54,730 nt of DNA from JAUVXE01 sp964349355 (lineage in GTDB: Bacteria; Actinomycetota; Coriobacteriia; Anaerosomatales; SLCP01), in assembly GCA_964349355.1 (NCBI GenBank), contig CAYGFZ010000009.1:1-54730 (forward strand), written 5' to 3'. The notes beneath the pieces were generated by a model. That model was not told the DNA's origin. It saw only the letters and a program-made list of their open reading frames with translations, and made no database searches. Below, piece by piece: positions 33,310 through 42,645 of this stretch. The translations under genes were made by a program, and so were the position numbers. Numbering within the stretch: the first letter of the stretch is position 1; each line of letters starts with the position of its first letter.

Positions 33310-35133
33310 CTACCAGTTCTGATACCGCCAAGCGCCGTAGTTGGCAAGTGCGGTGTTGGTGCGGTTCATCGTGACGACACGATCGTAGGAGTTCGTTTTC
33401 GTACTCTCGAAGACCTGTGCGCCGCCGGACGTGTAGTAGCGGAAGAACATGCAGTGCGAGCCGGGTCGGATGTACGCATCGCCGAGACGCATGGAAGACT
33501 TCGAGACTGCCCGTGCGACGCCTCGGAGGGTATAGGTGCTTCGCTTGGCTCCGAGCCCCCACAGTCGCGAGACGAAGCCGGAGCAGTCGACTCCCGCGGT
33601 CCCGGAGCGCTTTCCACCCGTGCAGTTGATGTCGCCCGCCGAGTGTCTGGCTGACATTGCACGGTTGAACGACGAGATCGTGTCGAAGCCGCCCCAGCAG
33701 TACGGGACTGCGTTGTAGTAGCGGTTCGCCGACGTGATGTAGCGGGGCCGGATGCTGCCGTTGCGGGTTGCGTAGTTGCTGGTGCTGCAGTACCAACGAT
33801 GCTTCACGTACGTCCACGCGCGGCTGTTAGCGTTGAGCGGAGTCCATGCCGCCACCGCCGGTTCTGGCGTGATGAGCGACCGGAGCGTCGCGACGAGTCC
33901 GGCAAGGGACCCGTTCGTCGCGGATGTGTCTCCTCGTGACGCGATGGGTTCAAGCGTGACCGTCTCCTCGGCTGCTGGCGGTAGTGACTCGCCTGTGTCA
34001 CGGGTCCAGATCGCACGCAGGACCGAGATCCGCTCGGCCCCTGGTACGAGCAGATAGACTGTGCCATCGTCGGCCACTCTGGCCGGCTGCATCGGGTGCG
34101 CGGCGAAGGTGTCGAGGGGCACCCGGAACGTTGCGGCAGGCGTGCCGTCGGCAGTGAATCGTTTGACGAACGCACGCGTGTGGGCACCTTCGGCAGGCAG
34201 GTCCTCGACCCACAGGTAGGCGTTGCCGACGGCATCGGTGGCGAGATAGCGTACCGCTCCGAGCTGCTCAGCGGAGTCCACTCGCAGGGTGGCTGCGGGC
34301 CGACCCTTCGCAAAGGCGGTTGCGCGGGCAGAACGGCCGGTCGACCACTCCTTCTCGACCCCGAAAGCGTGCCCGCCCGATCGCTGGATCGCGTGGGCGG
34401 CCGTGGCGGCCGCGGGCATCCGCATCACCTGGCCGTCGAGAACGACAGGCAAGCGCTTCCCTTTCGCTGCACCCGGGCCTGTGAGCCGGATCTGCCAGGT
34501 GCCGGCGAGCTCGAGACGGATCTCGGGAGCCCCCGCGCGGTCGAGCGTGACGTCGAGGCCTGTCACGCCTTGCTCGAGGTAGGTGGCCGGGATCTCCCAG
34601 CTGGCCACCTCGTTGCCACAGTCATCGATCTCGCGCACGGCCGACGGCTGTGCGGGTAGGTCGAGCAGGAACGTGCGCCTGGCAAGGACCGCGATGTCGA
34701 CCGGGCAGACCGTCGGATCCGCCCACTCGGTCGTCGTCTGCTCACCCGTTGCCGGGTCGACGATGACAATGCGGCGGTTCACTCCGTCGATGATGTGGAA
34801 GCGTCCGGCCTCATCGAGGGCGAAGGCCGAGGGACCCCAGGTCTCTACCTCCTCCCCGGTGGCCATGCCTGCCTGGCCCGGGCCATCGCCCACATCGAGC
34901 GATAGCACCTCCTCGAACCCGCCGGGCACGTCACGTTCGGGCGGTCCCGAGCTGTGAGGTGGGCTGGCGAATCGTGGCGGGTCACTTTGCTCGGCGAAGA
35001 CGGCAGTGGGTGCCGCCGCCGCCACCACGCCGAGTACCATGAGCGCGGCGAGCACGAATGCTAGCACGCGCTCGAACGGAGCGAGTGCAGTAGCGGTGTA
35101 GAGCGTGGTGGACGTGCGGGCGTGAGACTTCAT
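33310..35133 (-). CDS. secreted propeller protein with NlpC/P60-like C-terminal domain
   Basis: A 607-residue exported protein: signal segment (about residues 22-47, ending AVFAEQ), a propeller-like region (about 80-430; FALDEAGRFHIIDGVNRRIVIVDP) and a C-terminal cysteine peptidase-like domain (about 450-607) with VDCSGFVSRLWG and a His in RPGSHCMFF, plus YCWGGFD, as in NlpC/P60/CHAP amidases of cell-wall turnover. ATG 35133 has AAGGAGGGAG, which decides against the longer frame to 35190. Extra cysteines could form disulfides. Confidence 0.83.
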   Translation of the reverse strand: MKSHARTSTTLYTATALAPFERVLAFVLAALMVLGVVAAAAPTAVFAEQSDPPRFASPPHSSGPPERDVPGGFEEVLSLDVGDGPGQAGMATGEEVETWGPSAFALDEAGRFHIIDGVNRRIVIVDPATGEQTTTEWADPTVCPVDIAVLARRTFLLDLPAQPSAVREIDDCGNEVASWEIPATYLEQGVTGLDVTLDRAGAPEIRLELAGTWQIRLTGPGAAKGKRLPVVLDGQVMRMPAAATAAHAIQRSGGHAFGVEKEWSTGRSARATAFAKGRPAATLRVDSAEQLGAVRYLATDAVGNAYLWVEDLPAEGAHTRAFVKRFTADGTPAATFRVPLDTFAAHPMQPARVADDGTVYLLVPGAERISVLRAIWTRDTGESLPPAAEETVTLEPIASRGDTSATNGSLAGLVATLRSLITPEPAVAAWTPLNANSRAWTYVKHRWYCSTSNYATRNGSIRPRYITSANRYYNAVPYCWGGFDTISSFNRAMSARHSAGDINCTGGKRSGTAGVDCSGFVSRLWGLGAKRSTYTLRGVARAVSKSSMRLGDAYIRPGSHCMFFRYYTSGGAQVFESTKTNSYDRVVTMNRTNTALANYGAWRYQNW

Positions 35134-35304
35134 GTCGATCTCCCTCCTTGGAGTGGACGTGGCGCAGGAGGGGGTCTGCACGCACAGCATACGTGACGGG
35201 TGTTAGCAGGCTCTTAACAGGACCTTACCGCCCACTCCGCCCGCTGGTCTGCGCGCTCGGGTAGAATCTGACGGTGTCGTGTGCGATTCGAGAGGGAGTG
35301 CGTC

Positions 35305-36834
35305 GTGGCGAAAGACCGTCTGCGCGAGGTGTTCGGGGAGTGGGAGGCCGTCATCGGCCTGGAGGTCCACACCGAGCTGACCACGCTTGCGACCAAGATG
35401 TTCTGTGGCTGTCCGGTAGCGTTCGGCGGGGAGCCCAACACGCGGGTGTGCCCGGTCTGCCTCGGCATGCCCGGCGCCCTGCCCGTGCCCAACGAGGCCG
35501 CTATCGAGGCTACCGTGCTCGCAGGTCTTGCCACGGGCTGCGATATCGCGCCGTGGAGCCAGTTCCACCGCAAGAACTACTTCTATCCCGACATGCCGAA
35601 GAACTACCAGATCTCCCAGTACGACCTGCCGTTTTGTGCTAACGGTGCCGTTGATGTCGACGTCGAGCCCGACAAGGGACTACCGCAGCGACCGGACCGG
35701 GACGGCGACTACGTGACGCGGATCGGCATCACGCGGATCCATCTCGAAGAGGACACCGGCAAAATGATCCACGTGGGCGGATCCGAGGGGCGCATCGCCG
35801 GCGCGACGCACTCGCACGTCGACTACAACCGCGCCGGCACCGGGCTGATGGAGCTCGTGACCGAGCCAGACATCCGGACGCCGGAGGAGGCGCGCCGCTT
35901 CGCGCAGAAGCTCCGCCTCATCTGGCTCTCGCTGGGCGTGTCGGACTGCAGCATGGAGGAAGGCTCCATGCGCGTGGACGCCAACGTGAGCGTGCGGCGC
36001 AGGGGTGAGACCGGACTCGGCACGAAGGCCGAGGTCAAGAACATGAACTCGTTCAAGGCGCTCCACGACGCCCTCGCTTACGAGATCGTCCGCCAGGTCG
36101 AGTTGATCGAGAGCGGCGGGAGCGTCGTGCAGGAGACGCGCCACTGGGACGTCGGTGCGAAACGGACATCGTCACTGCGCGGCAAGGAGGAGGCGCACGA
36201 TTACCGGTACTTCCCCGAGCCGGATATGGCGCCCTTCGAGTTCGCTCCCGAGTGGATCGAGAGCGTGCGCGCGAAGCTGCCCGAGCTGCCCGACGCCCGC
36301 AAAGAGCGGTTCATGACCGACTACGGGCTGCCCCCGCACGACGCAACGGTGCTCACCGGCGACCTCGGCATGGTGGCGTTCTTCCAGGCAGCGGTCACAA
36401 TCGCCGGACTTGAGCGTGCAAAGTCCATCAGTAACGTGATGCTCAACGACCTGTCGATGCATCTGAATGCCGAGGGGATCGCGGTCGAGGAGTCCAAGGT
36501 GGTCCCGTCGATGGTCGCCGAACTCGTGGCGCTCGTCGAGGACGGCGCGATCTCCAGCAAGCAGGCCAAGGAGGTCTTCGCCGAGATGGCACAGACGGGG
36601 GACGCCCCGGGGGCGATCGTCGAGCTGCACGGCATGAAGCAGGTGAGCGATACGGTTGCGATCGAAGAGGTCGTCGACCAGGTCATCGCCGCCAACCCGG
36701 GGCAGGTCGAACAGTACCGGGAAGGCAAGCAGGGCCTCATCGGCTACTTCGTCGGCCAGGTCATGCGCGAGATGGGAGGGCAGGCCAACCCGAAGGTCGT
36801 CAACGACGTGCTGCGCGAACGGCTCGGCGGGTAG
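35305..36834 (+). CDS. gatB: aspartyl/glutamyl-tRNA amidotransferase subunit B
   Basis: A 509-residue GatB that activates the mischarged aminoacyl-tRNA. Conserved: VIGLEVHTEL, KMFCGCP and VCPVCLGMPG (zinc cysteines), KNYFYPDMPKNYQISQYD, and the C-terminal YqeY-like tail with NPKVVNDVLRERL. GTG 35305 has GAGGGAG 7 nt upstream; an in-frame GTG at 35281 is less likely. TAGAAT at 35262-35267 is a possible -10 box, so gatB has its own promoter apart from gatCA. Confidence 0.95.
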   Translation: MAKDRLREVFGEWEAVIGLEVHTELTTLATKMFCGCPVAFGGEPNTRVCPVCLGMPGALPVPNEAAIEATVLAGLATGCDIAPWSQFHRKNYFYPDMPKNYQISQYDLPFCANGAVDVDVEPDKGLPQRPDRDGDYVTRIGITRIHLEEDTGKMIHVGGSEGRIAGATHSHVDYNRAGTGLMELVTEPDIRTPEEARRFAQKLRLIWLSLGVSDCSMEEGSMRVDANVSVRRRGETGLGTKAEVKNMNSFKALHDALAYEIVRQVELIESGGSVVQETRHWDVGAKRTSSLRGKEEAHDYRYFPEPDMAPFEFAPEWIESVRAKLPELPDARKERFMTDYGLPPHDATVLTGDLGMVAFFQAAVTIAGLERAKSISNVMLNDLSMHLNAEGIAVEESKVVPSMVAELVALVEDGAISSKQAKEVFAEMAQTGDAPGAIVELHGMKQVSDTVAIEEVVDQVIAANPGQVEQYREGKQGLIGYFVGQVMREMGGQANPKVVNDVLRERLGG

Positions 36835-36837
36835 ACT

Positions 36838-37053
36838 CTACGGGCCCTGCACCTGGATCGCGATTCCGGTCGGTCCGTCGGACGGACGGCTCCGGAACAC
36901 CCAGGCCTCGCGCCCGTCGCCGTGGACGGGCATGTCCGAGGGCCAGTCATCGGGCAGGCTCGTCTCGCTGCTCGAGACAGTCATATCGCCCTCGTCGCTC
37001 TGCATGGTGACTGTCTCGCCGTTGTTTCCCCTTACAAACGCTACCATTCTCAT
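36838..37053 (-). CDS. small protein, likely truncated relative of the 52.5-kb lipoprotein
   Basis: Seventy-one residues (ATG 37053), with VTMQSDEGDMTVSSSET and LPDDWPSDMPVHGDG. The second part resembles LPDGFPADFPIPEAG in the lipoprotein at 52480-52980, including what follows it. No signal peptide is present, and the start overlaps the end of the upstream epimerase gene by 4 bp, so this may be a 5'-truncated remnant still open. Function unknown. Confidence 0.5.
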   Translation of the reverse strand: MRMVAFVRGNNGETVTMQSDEGDMTVSSSETSLPDDWPSDMPVHGDGREAWVFRSRPSDGPTGIAIQVQGP

Positions 37054-37997
37054 ACCCTGTCGCGCCTGGGGCCCTCTGAAGTCACGTCGGTGAGCGCTCC
37101 GGGGAGGTGTGGGTGAGCGAACTCGAAACCACTCGCAGTGAGCGCGGCAGGGGTCGCACGCTGGCTGAAGAGCATGTAGGGCGCGACCTCGCCGAGGATG
37201 ATCTTGAGCGCGAGGCCGGGGACGGGTAGCCACGAAGGGCGGCGCATGACCCTGCCGAGGGTGGCACTGAACGCGTGCATCGTCGCCGGCTCGGGGGCTA
37301 CGGCGTTCACCGGTCCCGAGAGTGTGGGAGTCGCGATCGCGTAGCGGTAGACGGCAGCGATGTCGGCGTGGTGGATCCAGCCGACCCACTGGCGTCGAGC
37401 GTGCAGGCCCACCGGTCCGCCCACGAACAGGCGCATCGGGAGCGCGAGGCGGGGTACGAGTCCCTCGCTGCCGAGGACGAGGCCCGTGCGCACGCACACC
37501 ACGCGGGCGCTTCCTGCGCGTGCGGCTTCGAGCGCGGCCGACTCCCACTCTGCGGCGAGCTGGCCGAGGAAGTCAGCACCGGCCTCTGTGCCCTCGTCGA
37601 GAACCGCGTCGCCGCGGTCGCCGTAGTAGCCGATGCCCGAGGCGCTCACAAGCACGCGCTCGCGATTCGGGTCGGCAGCGTGGGCGTCGGCAAGGGCGCG
37701 GACGATCGCGCGGTTGGTGCCGATGCGGCTGTCGCGTAGTGCATGCTTGACGGCTGCGTTCCACCTGCTTGCGATCGGGTGGCCCGAGAGGTTGACGACC
37801 GCGTCGGCGGCAGCGATCTCGGCAGCCCATGGGCCGTCCTGGTCGTGGTGGTCGAAGGTTGCCTGCCGCACACCGTCTGGCGCGGGCGTACGAGCGGGGC
37901 GGCGCGAGAGCCAGACCACCTCGGCGTCCTCGGCGAGCAGTTGAGCTGTGAGTTCCCGGCCGATGAAGCTGCTTGCCCCTGCGATCGCGATACGCAT
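37050..37997 (-). CDS. TIGR01777-family NAD-dependent epimerase/dehydratase
   Basis: A 315-residue extended short-chain dehydrogenase (SDR39U1/YfcH-like). Rossmann motif MRIAIAGASSFIGREL, NLSGHPI, VLVSASGIGYYGDRG (active-site Ser and Tyr region), VGWIHHADI and a C-terminal DUF1731-like tail. ATG 37997 follows GGGAGGG. Substrate unknown for the family. Confidence 0.9.
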   Translation of the reverse strand: MRIAIAGASSFIGRELTAQLLAEDAEVVWLSRRPARTPAPDGVRQATFDHHDQDGPWAAEIAAADAVVNLSGHPIASRWNAAVKHALRDSRIGTNRAIVRALADAHAADPNRERVLVSASGIGYYGDRGDAVLDEGTEAGADFLGQLAAEWESAALEAARAGSARVVCVRTGLVLGSEGLVPRLALPMRLFVGGPVGLHARRQWVGWIHHADIAAVYRYAIATPTLSGPVNAVAPEPATMHAFSATLGRVMRRPSWLPVPGLALKIILGEVAPYMLFSQRATPAALTASGFEFAHPHLPGALTDVTSEGPRRDRV

Positions 37998-38108
37998 ACG
38001 AGCCCTCCCTCGTACGAGAGCTGACCGCGCCTCCGTGCACTCATCGTACCCCAGGCGGTCGAGCAACGAGGCGTGTCGCCGGGACTCTCGTGGAGCGGAC
38101 GGTGCGCC

Positions 38109-39596
38109 TTACCCGCCGCCGGCCTGTTCGCGCAACACGTCGAGCAGGCGCACCATCGCCAGTGTGTCCAGACCGCAGTACTCGATCAGGTCGGCGTGGA
38201 GTTCGGCGGTCTGCGCGGGGGACAGCTCTCCCCGTAACGAGCGCAGGTAGAGCGCGCTTGCGGTCGAGCCGTCGGGGATGCCGAGGCCTTCGTAGGAGAG
38301 GTCCGGACACCAGGCCGGCAGGACCGCCTTGATCGACGAGCGACCTGCGGCGGCGGGGTGGCGGGTGTGAGTCCGGACCATCGATTCGAGGTCGACGAGC
38401 CGCAGTACTACCGCTCCGATCGCGCTGCCGAGATCGGGGAGATCGTGTGCGAGTTCTCTCAGCCGGGTGCGCTCGAACGCGGTGTAGTGCATCACCGACC
38501 CGGAGCCGTCGAGGTCGGCGATGAGGCGCTCGGAGAGCGGACGTCGAGGGTCGTTTGACCCGGTGTGCAGGTACTCGCGGTGCTCTTGCGAGCCGTTCTC
38601 GTGGTGTACGTGTATCGAATACTGGAAGGGAACGGTCTGATAGGGATGCGTTCCGGGCCACAGCGGCAGCGCCGGATTCACCGTCTCGAAGTCGAGGTGA
38701 TAGACAGGCCACGTGAGACTTTCGAGTTCACGCGCGAGTGCGGTGGAGTCGACTTGAGGCAGGCCGCTCTTGACGACATCTACGGCCGCCTTCTGGGCGG
38801 GGGTCAGCATTGCGAACGTGTCGGGGATCTGTCGGATGTCGGTCACACCGAGATCGAGCAGCGAGTGGAGTGTCTCCTCGCCGAGGCGGGGGAGAGCGGT
38901 GACCGGGTAGTCGCAGCGTGAGAACTCGGCGTGGCAGTGGCCCGAGAAGTCGCAGCCGTAGGGCTTGCGGCACCGGTCGCCGATACGTACCTGCGGCTCG
39001 GGGTCGGCGAGCATCTCGCGGAAGCCCTCGAGGAGCACCGGGATCTCGGGAAGCTTCGCGCGCGCCGCAGCGGTCACGTCTTCGATAGCAAACAGCCGCT
39101 CCAGGTCGTACTCGCCACCCTCCCAGACGTAGGAGGTGTCGAGATGCACGATGTGTGCGCGGCGGATGGGCAGCCCGGCGCCTTCGACGACGTAGACCTG
39201 CACAGCGGCGTCGGTGATGTTCTCGGGCTTCACGCGGCTGCTCGACTTGACCTCGTAGAGGTCCCAGGTGCCGTCGCCGACCGCGACCAGGATGTCGACG
39301 CGCACGAGTACGTCGTCGAAGAAGAAGGCGGGCTCGTAGAGGGTGGTCGCGTCCTCGGCCAGCAGGCGGGTGGTGGTCACGAGGGCCTCGGGGGTGTGAC
39401 GGTAGTCCTCGGCGATCTCGACTCCGTCCGGAAAGAGTCGCTGCGCTAACACGCCTACTACTGAGCCCTGGTCGAAGATCCACTGCTTGGACTCGGGCAC
39501 CGGATCGGCGAGCCCGGGGTGGTGGACGGCGAGCCACAGCGCCTTCTCGCACTGAAGTCCCTTCTGGAACCGTGATTTCGAGAGTCGCGTGTTCAT
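38109..39596 (-). CDS. DUF2779 protein: RecB/Cas4-like nuclease plus DnaQ-like domain
   Basis: A 495-residue DUF2779 protein. The N-terminal part (1-230) is PD-(D/E)XK-like: LSKSRFQKGLQCEKALW, VRVDILVAV and YEVKSSSRVK, with cysteines CRKPYGCDFSGHC that may bind a cluster as in Cas4. The C-terminal part has an exonuclease-like YHLDFETVNPALP and a final DLIEYCGLDTLAMV. No CRISPR or cas genes are near. Role in DNA or RNA processing presumed, not known. Confidence 0.88.
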   Translation of the reverse strand: MNTRLSKSRFQKGLQCEKALWLAVHHPGLADPVPESKQWIFDQGSVVGVLAQRLFPDGVEIAEDYRHTPEALVTTTRLLAEDATTLYEPAFFFDDVLVRVDILVAVGDGTWDLYEVKSSSRVKPENITDAAVQVYVVEGAGLPIRRAHIVHLDTSYVWEGGEYDLERLFAIEDVTAAARAKLPEIPVLLEGFREMLADPEPQVRIGDRCRKPYGCDFSGHCHAEFSRCDYPVTALPRLGEETLHSLLDLGVTDIRQIPDTFAMLTPAQKAAVDVVKSGLPQVDSTALARELESLTWPVYHLDFETVNPALPLWPGTHPYQTVPFQYSIHVHHENGSQEHREYLHTGSNDPRRPLSERLIADLDGSGSVMHYTAFERTRLRELAHDLPDLGSAIGAVVLRLVDLESMVRTHTRHPAAAGRSSIKAVLPAWCPDLSYEGLGIPDGSTASALYLRSLRGELSPAQTAELHADLIEYCGLDTLAMVRLLDVLREQAGGG

Positions 39597-39711
39597 GGTG
39601 AGAGCATATCAGGGCGGTCTGACATGGATGTCGGTCACCCGGGTCGTGTGTTGTCGTATGATAGGGGTAGCGGCTCGTTTACCTGTCTTCGAACTAGGGA
39701 AAGGGTGACTG

Positions 39712-40563
39712 ATGACTTCACCGTGGCGGTTCGTGCCGGGGATGACCCTGTTCGTCACAGTGCTGGCAGCAAGCATGTTGCTTGCGAGCGGGTGTTCGGA
39801 CGGCTCCGCATCGAATGGGACCGCCGATCAGGCCGCACCCGCTCCCCCTGAAGAGGCCGGTGCCCCCGTGGAGGAGCGCGTCCTTGAGCAACTGCCCGGC
39901 TACCCGCACGACGTGGTGCCGCTCTACGAGGTCAAGCTGCTCGACACGGTCTACTACTCGGTGCGCAACGATCCGCAGTGGGAGATCGTCGAGGGGGGCT
40001 TGCGCAACCTCTACCACTCGGTCTGGGAGTCGAACGTCCCGGCCGCCGACGTGCTCGCCTACTACCGCGATCTCTGCGACGAGGTCGATGAGGAGTCGAG
40101 CTTTGGCGAGCAGCTCTACGGGCGCATCGGGGTCTACAATATCTCCCTCAACACTGGCTTTCACAACGACAAGAACATGGCGTACTTGAGCGTCGACCTG
40201 CCGAGGGATACTCTCGCCGAGATCAATCCGTTCTTCGAGGAGTATCCCGAGGGTCTCGTCGAACTCGATGGTTCCTTCGCTGTCTACGAAGAGATGTACT
40301 ACCAGGCGCTCTTCGGAGGAAACGACGTGTTCTTCACTCGGCACTTCGACATCATCGATACGAACGGTGACGGGCGTCCCGAATACGAGGGTGACGCTAG
40401 GATCGCATACTTCGAGGAGCGCTTTGGCGATAAGCCGGACTTCGAGGTCGATCCCGAGTACAACACGGTCAAGTGGACGGATGGCGAGTACAACGTGGTG
40501 GTTGCGTTCTCGGGAGATAGCTCCCGGGGCGCGCTCACCGTAGGGTATGACCTGGCCGAGTAG
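39712..40563 (+). CDS. lipoprotein of unknown function
   Basis: A 283-residue protein with a lipobox LLASGC (lipid-modified Cys about residue 28), a low-complexity APAPPEEAGAP linker and an acidic domain rich in aromatic residues, including an EF-hand-like DTNGDGRPEYEG loop (about 218-229) that may bind calcium. ATG preceded by AAAGGGTG; TATGAT at 39657-39662 may be the -10. No family recognised. Confidence 0.75.
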   Translation: MTSPWRFVPGMTLFVTVLAASMLLASGCSDGSASNGTADQAAPAPPEEAGAPVEERVLEQLPGYPHDVVPLYEVKLLDTVYYSVRNDPQWEIVEGGLRNLYHSVWESNVPAADVLAYYRDLCDEVDEESSFGEQLYGRIGVYNISLNTGFHNDKNMAYLSVDLPRDTLAEINPFFEEYPEGLVELDGSFAVYEEMYYQALFGGNDVFFTRHFDIIDTNGDGRPEYEGDARIAYFEERFGDKPDFEVDPEYNTVKWTDGEYNVVVAFSGDSSRGALTVGYDLAE

Positions 40564-40669
40564 GGGAATCGATGGTTCCCGCACCGGTGGCGGTGCCCTC
40601 GGATTCCAGTACATTTAGAAGGTAGGGTAATCGGCGGCGCTTTCTCCGGGCGATGAGGCGGGAGGCGTC

Positions 40670-40942
40670 GTGCCGGCAGGCACTCGGAGCGGGTTCATCG
40701 CGGTCTTGATCGCGGTCGCATCGCTCTTAGCCACCGCATCCGTAGCGCTTGCATTCGACGAGACCGGCTACATGGACGGCTCGGAGAGCGTGTGTTACTC
40801 GGCATGTCATCACCGGTCACTATTCCGAGCCAGGGACCGCACGGTGCCTACACCGGCAGCACCAGCAGGTGTAATATTTGCCACACCCCCCACGATGCCG
40901 CAGAAGGCAGCGCCAAACTCCTTCCGGCGGCTACGGTAGAGC
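40670..40942 (+). pseudogene. multihaem cytochrome c, 5' half, frameshifted
   Basis: A signal peptide (FIAVLIAVASLLATASVALA) is followed by a first haem region VCYSACHH, then, after two frame changes, GHYSEPG and PHGAYTGSTSRCNICHTPHD ending AKLLPAATV. The family would continue with a CxxCHDG motif, but at 40943 the sequence passes into transposase-like code. The missing continuation closely fits the start of the opposite-strand fragment at 51965. Confidence 0.78.
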
Positions 40943-41069
40943 AGAAGAACTGGCCGGTGGTGCGCCAGAACGTCGGCTACGCCCGGTTCGACACCCCCGG
41001 CGAGCTTCAGGTCCTCAAAGAGATCCACTCACTGGTCAGGTTGCACACGAACTTCTTCATGCCGTCTGC
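40943..41069 (+). mobile_element. transposase C-terminal scrap (DDE/integrase type)
   Basis: The codons VEQKNWPVVRQNVGYARFD and LRLHTNFFMPSAKLIS resemble the C-terminal region of ISNCY/integrase-type transposases (VEQKN..VVR..VGY.R.DT, NFF.P..KL.S). Only about 42 codons remain between the cytochrome piece and the IS1634 piece. Recognised from pattern memory, so moderate confidence. Confidence 0.45.
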
Positions 41070-41443
41070 CAAACTGATCTCAGGTAGGGCCTACTACTAC
41101 CTCGTGGAGTCGGCGAGGGTGGATGGCAAACCGCGCATCGTCTCCCAGCGGTATCTGGGTCCCGCCGATGAAGTGCTCGCTCGCCTGTGCTGCGTGCTCG
41201 CCCTGGCAGTGGCCCACCTCATGCGGCGCGAGGCGGCGCGGTCGGGAGTGTCGATGAGCGTGCGCGAACTGGTCGGCGCGCTTTCCGGGATCGAGGAGAA
41301 GGTGCTCCTCTACGAGGGGCAGCGGGGTCGGCCGAAGGCCAGATAGATGCTGACTGAGATGGACTTAGACCAGGGACGTCTCTACGCCCTGTTTGGTCTG
41401 GATGCCTACGCCCAGTCCTGCCGAAAGGCCGTGTTTAGGTAAT
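41070..41443 (+). mobile_element. IS1634-family remnant with internal deletion
   Basis: The N-terminal transposase codons (SGRAYYYLVESARVDGKPR) are joined directly to the C-terminal ones (MRREAARSGVSMSVREL, LLYEGQRGRPKAR), losing the DDE core; an in-frame TAG at 41344 precedes LTEMDLDQGRLYALFGLDAY. The right end GTGTTTAGGTAAT (41431-41443) is the inverted repeat of the left end seen at 43021. Positions 41070-41186 are identical to 43051-43167. Confidence 0.82.
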
Positions 41444-41543
41444 ACACGCGGCAGACTCGCGCACACCCACCCACTGACATGCCTGTGCCGTGCCGCAACG
41501 GAACGAGCTGGCCGCCATCGTCCTCTCAGGCGATTTTCGGCTG

Positions 41544-41987
41544 CTAATGTGCGGGAGTGGGATCGCCCTGTTGTTCGTTCCCGTTCTTCTGGATGAACTT
41601 GAAGTAGAGCTTGTACAACCATATAACGACGCAACAATACGCAAGGCCGCTTGTGAACAGGGCAAGTGCGTGCAGAGCCGTCCCAGCAGGCCCAGCGAAG
41701 TACGGATCCTCGGTTATCCCCAGGAAGGCGAGCACGGGAACTCTCCATTCCTCGAAGATGAACTGAGGTAATACCACGAAGCCGACGGCGACGACAACGA
41801 GCAAGACAATTCCGGTTATCTGTACCCACACAGGCGCTTTGAGTTCCATTTGTTGAGGGGAGAAGTTCTTGCGCAGTACCAGCCAGCCTGTCCAGAAACC
41901 GGCCATCATAATGAGAATGGGCACTGCCACCGTCATCACGAGGTACAGGATACCGACAACATACTCCCACCAGTACAAGTCCTCCAT
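41544..41987 (-). CDS. membrane protein, function unknown
   Basis: A 147-residue protein with three or four helices (about 8-36, 52-72, 104-130). ATG 41987 has a perfect AAAGGAGG upstream, so it is a real gene. It follows the exported protein gene at 42031 in the same direction. Base composition is lower in GC than the housekeeping genes. No family recognised. The bases 41447-41543 hold nothing clear. Confidence 0.65.
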   Translation of the reverse strand: MEDLYWWEYVVGILYLVMTVAVPILIMMAGFWTGWLVLRKNFSPQQMELKAPVWVQITGIVLLVVVAVGFVVLPQFIFEEWRVPVLAFLGITEDPYFAGPAGTALHALALFTSGLAYCCVVIWLYKLYFKFIQKNGNEQQGDPTPAH

Positions 41988-42030
41988 GACGATCGCCTCC
42001 TTTGGAGTCGCGAGCGGTCAGGTGTCGCGA

Positions 42031-42645
42031 CTACGGCCAAGACGGAGCCAGGCACAGCCGATGTCCGCAGAATACATCTCCTCTGGGCCCATCAGTCCAG
42101 CGGTCACACCGCGTGCAGCCGCATTCGCCTCGAAGCCAGTCGGGAAATACGAGAATTGCCGAAATCCCAAGTATCGCGGCTGCCACTTTAACAATCAAAG
42201 GCACAGGATTGCCTACCGTCTCGATTCGCACCGTCACGCCGGCTTCTTTCGCAACGAGCGCCATCTCTCCGTCGTCTGCCACGAAACAGAACTCTTCGAT
42301 CGGAACAGCGACGATACCTTTCCGTGTCGGGACGAGCACGGCGTTGTCCTCCACTTTCAGCTGCGCCGCTCGTCCGTCAAGAAACGCCGGAGTCGTCTCC
42401 CCCAGCGGCAGGGGGATAGACAAGTACTCCTCGTCGAGCCCGTTACCCTCCGGCGCCTCGAGCACCAGCACCGGCTGGCCTTCGATTATCAGGACCTCGC
42501 CCTTAACGTTTTGGATCCCTGACGCTGGCGCTCTCTCTTGAGCCTGGACGGTTCGTTTCCCCGCAGCGGCCGGTTCCGCGGCGGCCACGAAGAAGAGTGC
42601 CGCTGCCAACAGGGTCGAGAGTGTCTTGCTAGATGTTCTTCTCAT
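42031..42645 (-). CDS. exported/membrane-anchored protein, function unknown
   Basis: A 204-residue protein with a signal peptide (LSTLLAAALFFVAAAEPAAA), a beta-rich middle (GEVLIIEGQPVLVLEAPEG, AAQLKVEDNAVLVPTRKG), a C-terminal helix (PLIVKVAAAILGISAILVF) and a cysteine-rich tail CGCTRCDRW...FCGHRLC. ATG 42645 is chosen because the signal starts there; an ATG at 42681 is in frame. It may be co-transcribed with the membrane protein behind it. Confidence 0.65.
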   Translation of the reverse strand: MRRTSSKTLSTLLAAALFFVAAAEPAAAGKRTVQAQERAPASGIQNVKGEVLIIEGQPVLVLEAPEGNGLDEEYLSIPLPLGETTPAFLDGRAAQLKVEDNAVLVPTRKGIVAVPIEEFCFVADDGEMALVAKEAGVTVRIETVGNPVPLIVKVAAAILGISAILVFPDWLRGECGCTRCDRWTDGPRGDVFCGHRLCLAPSWP

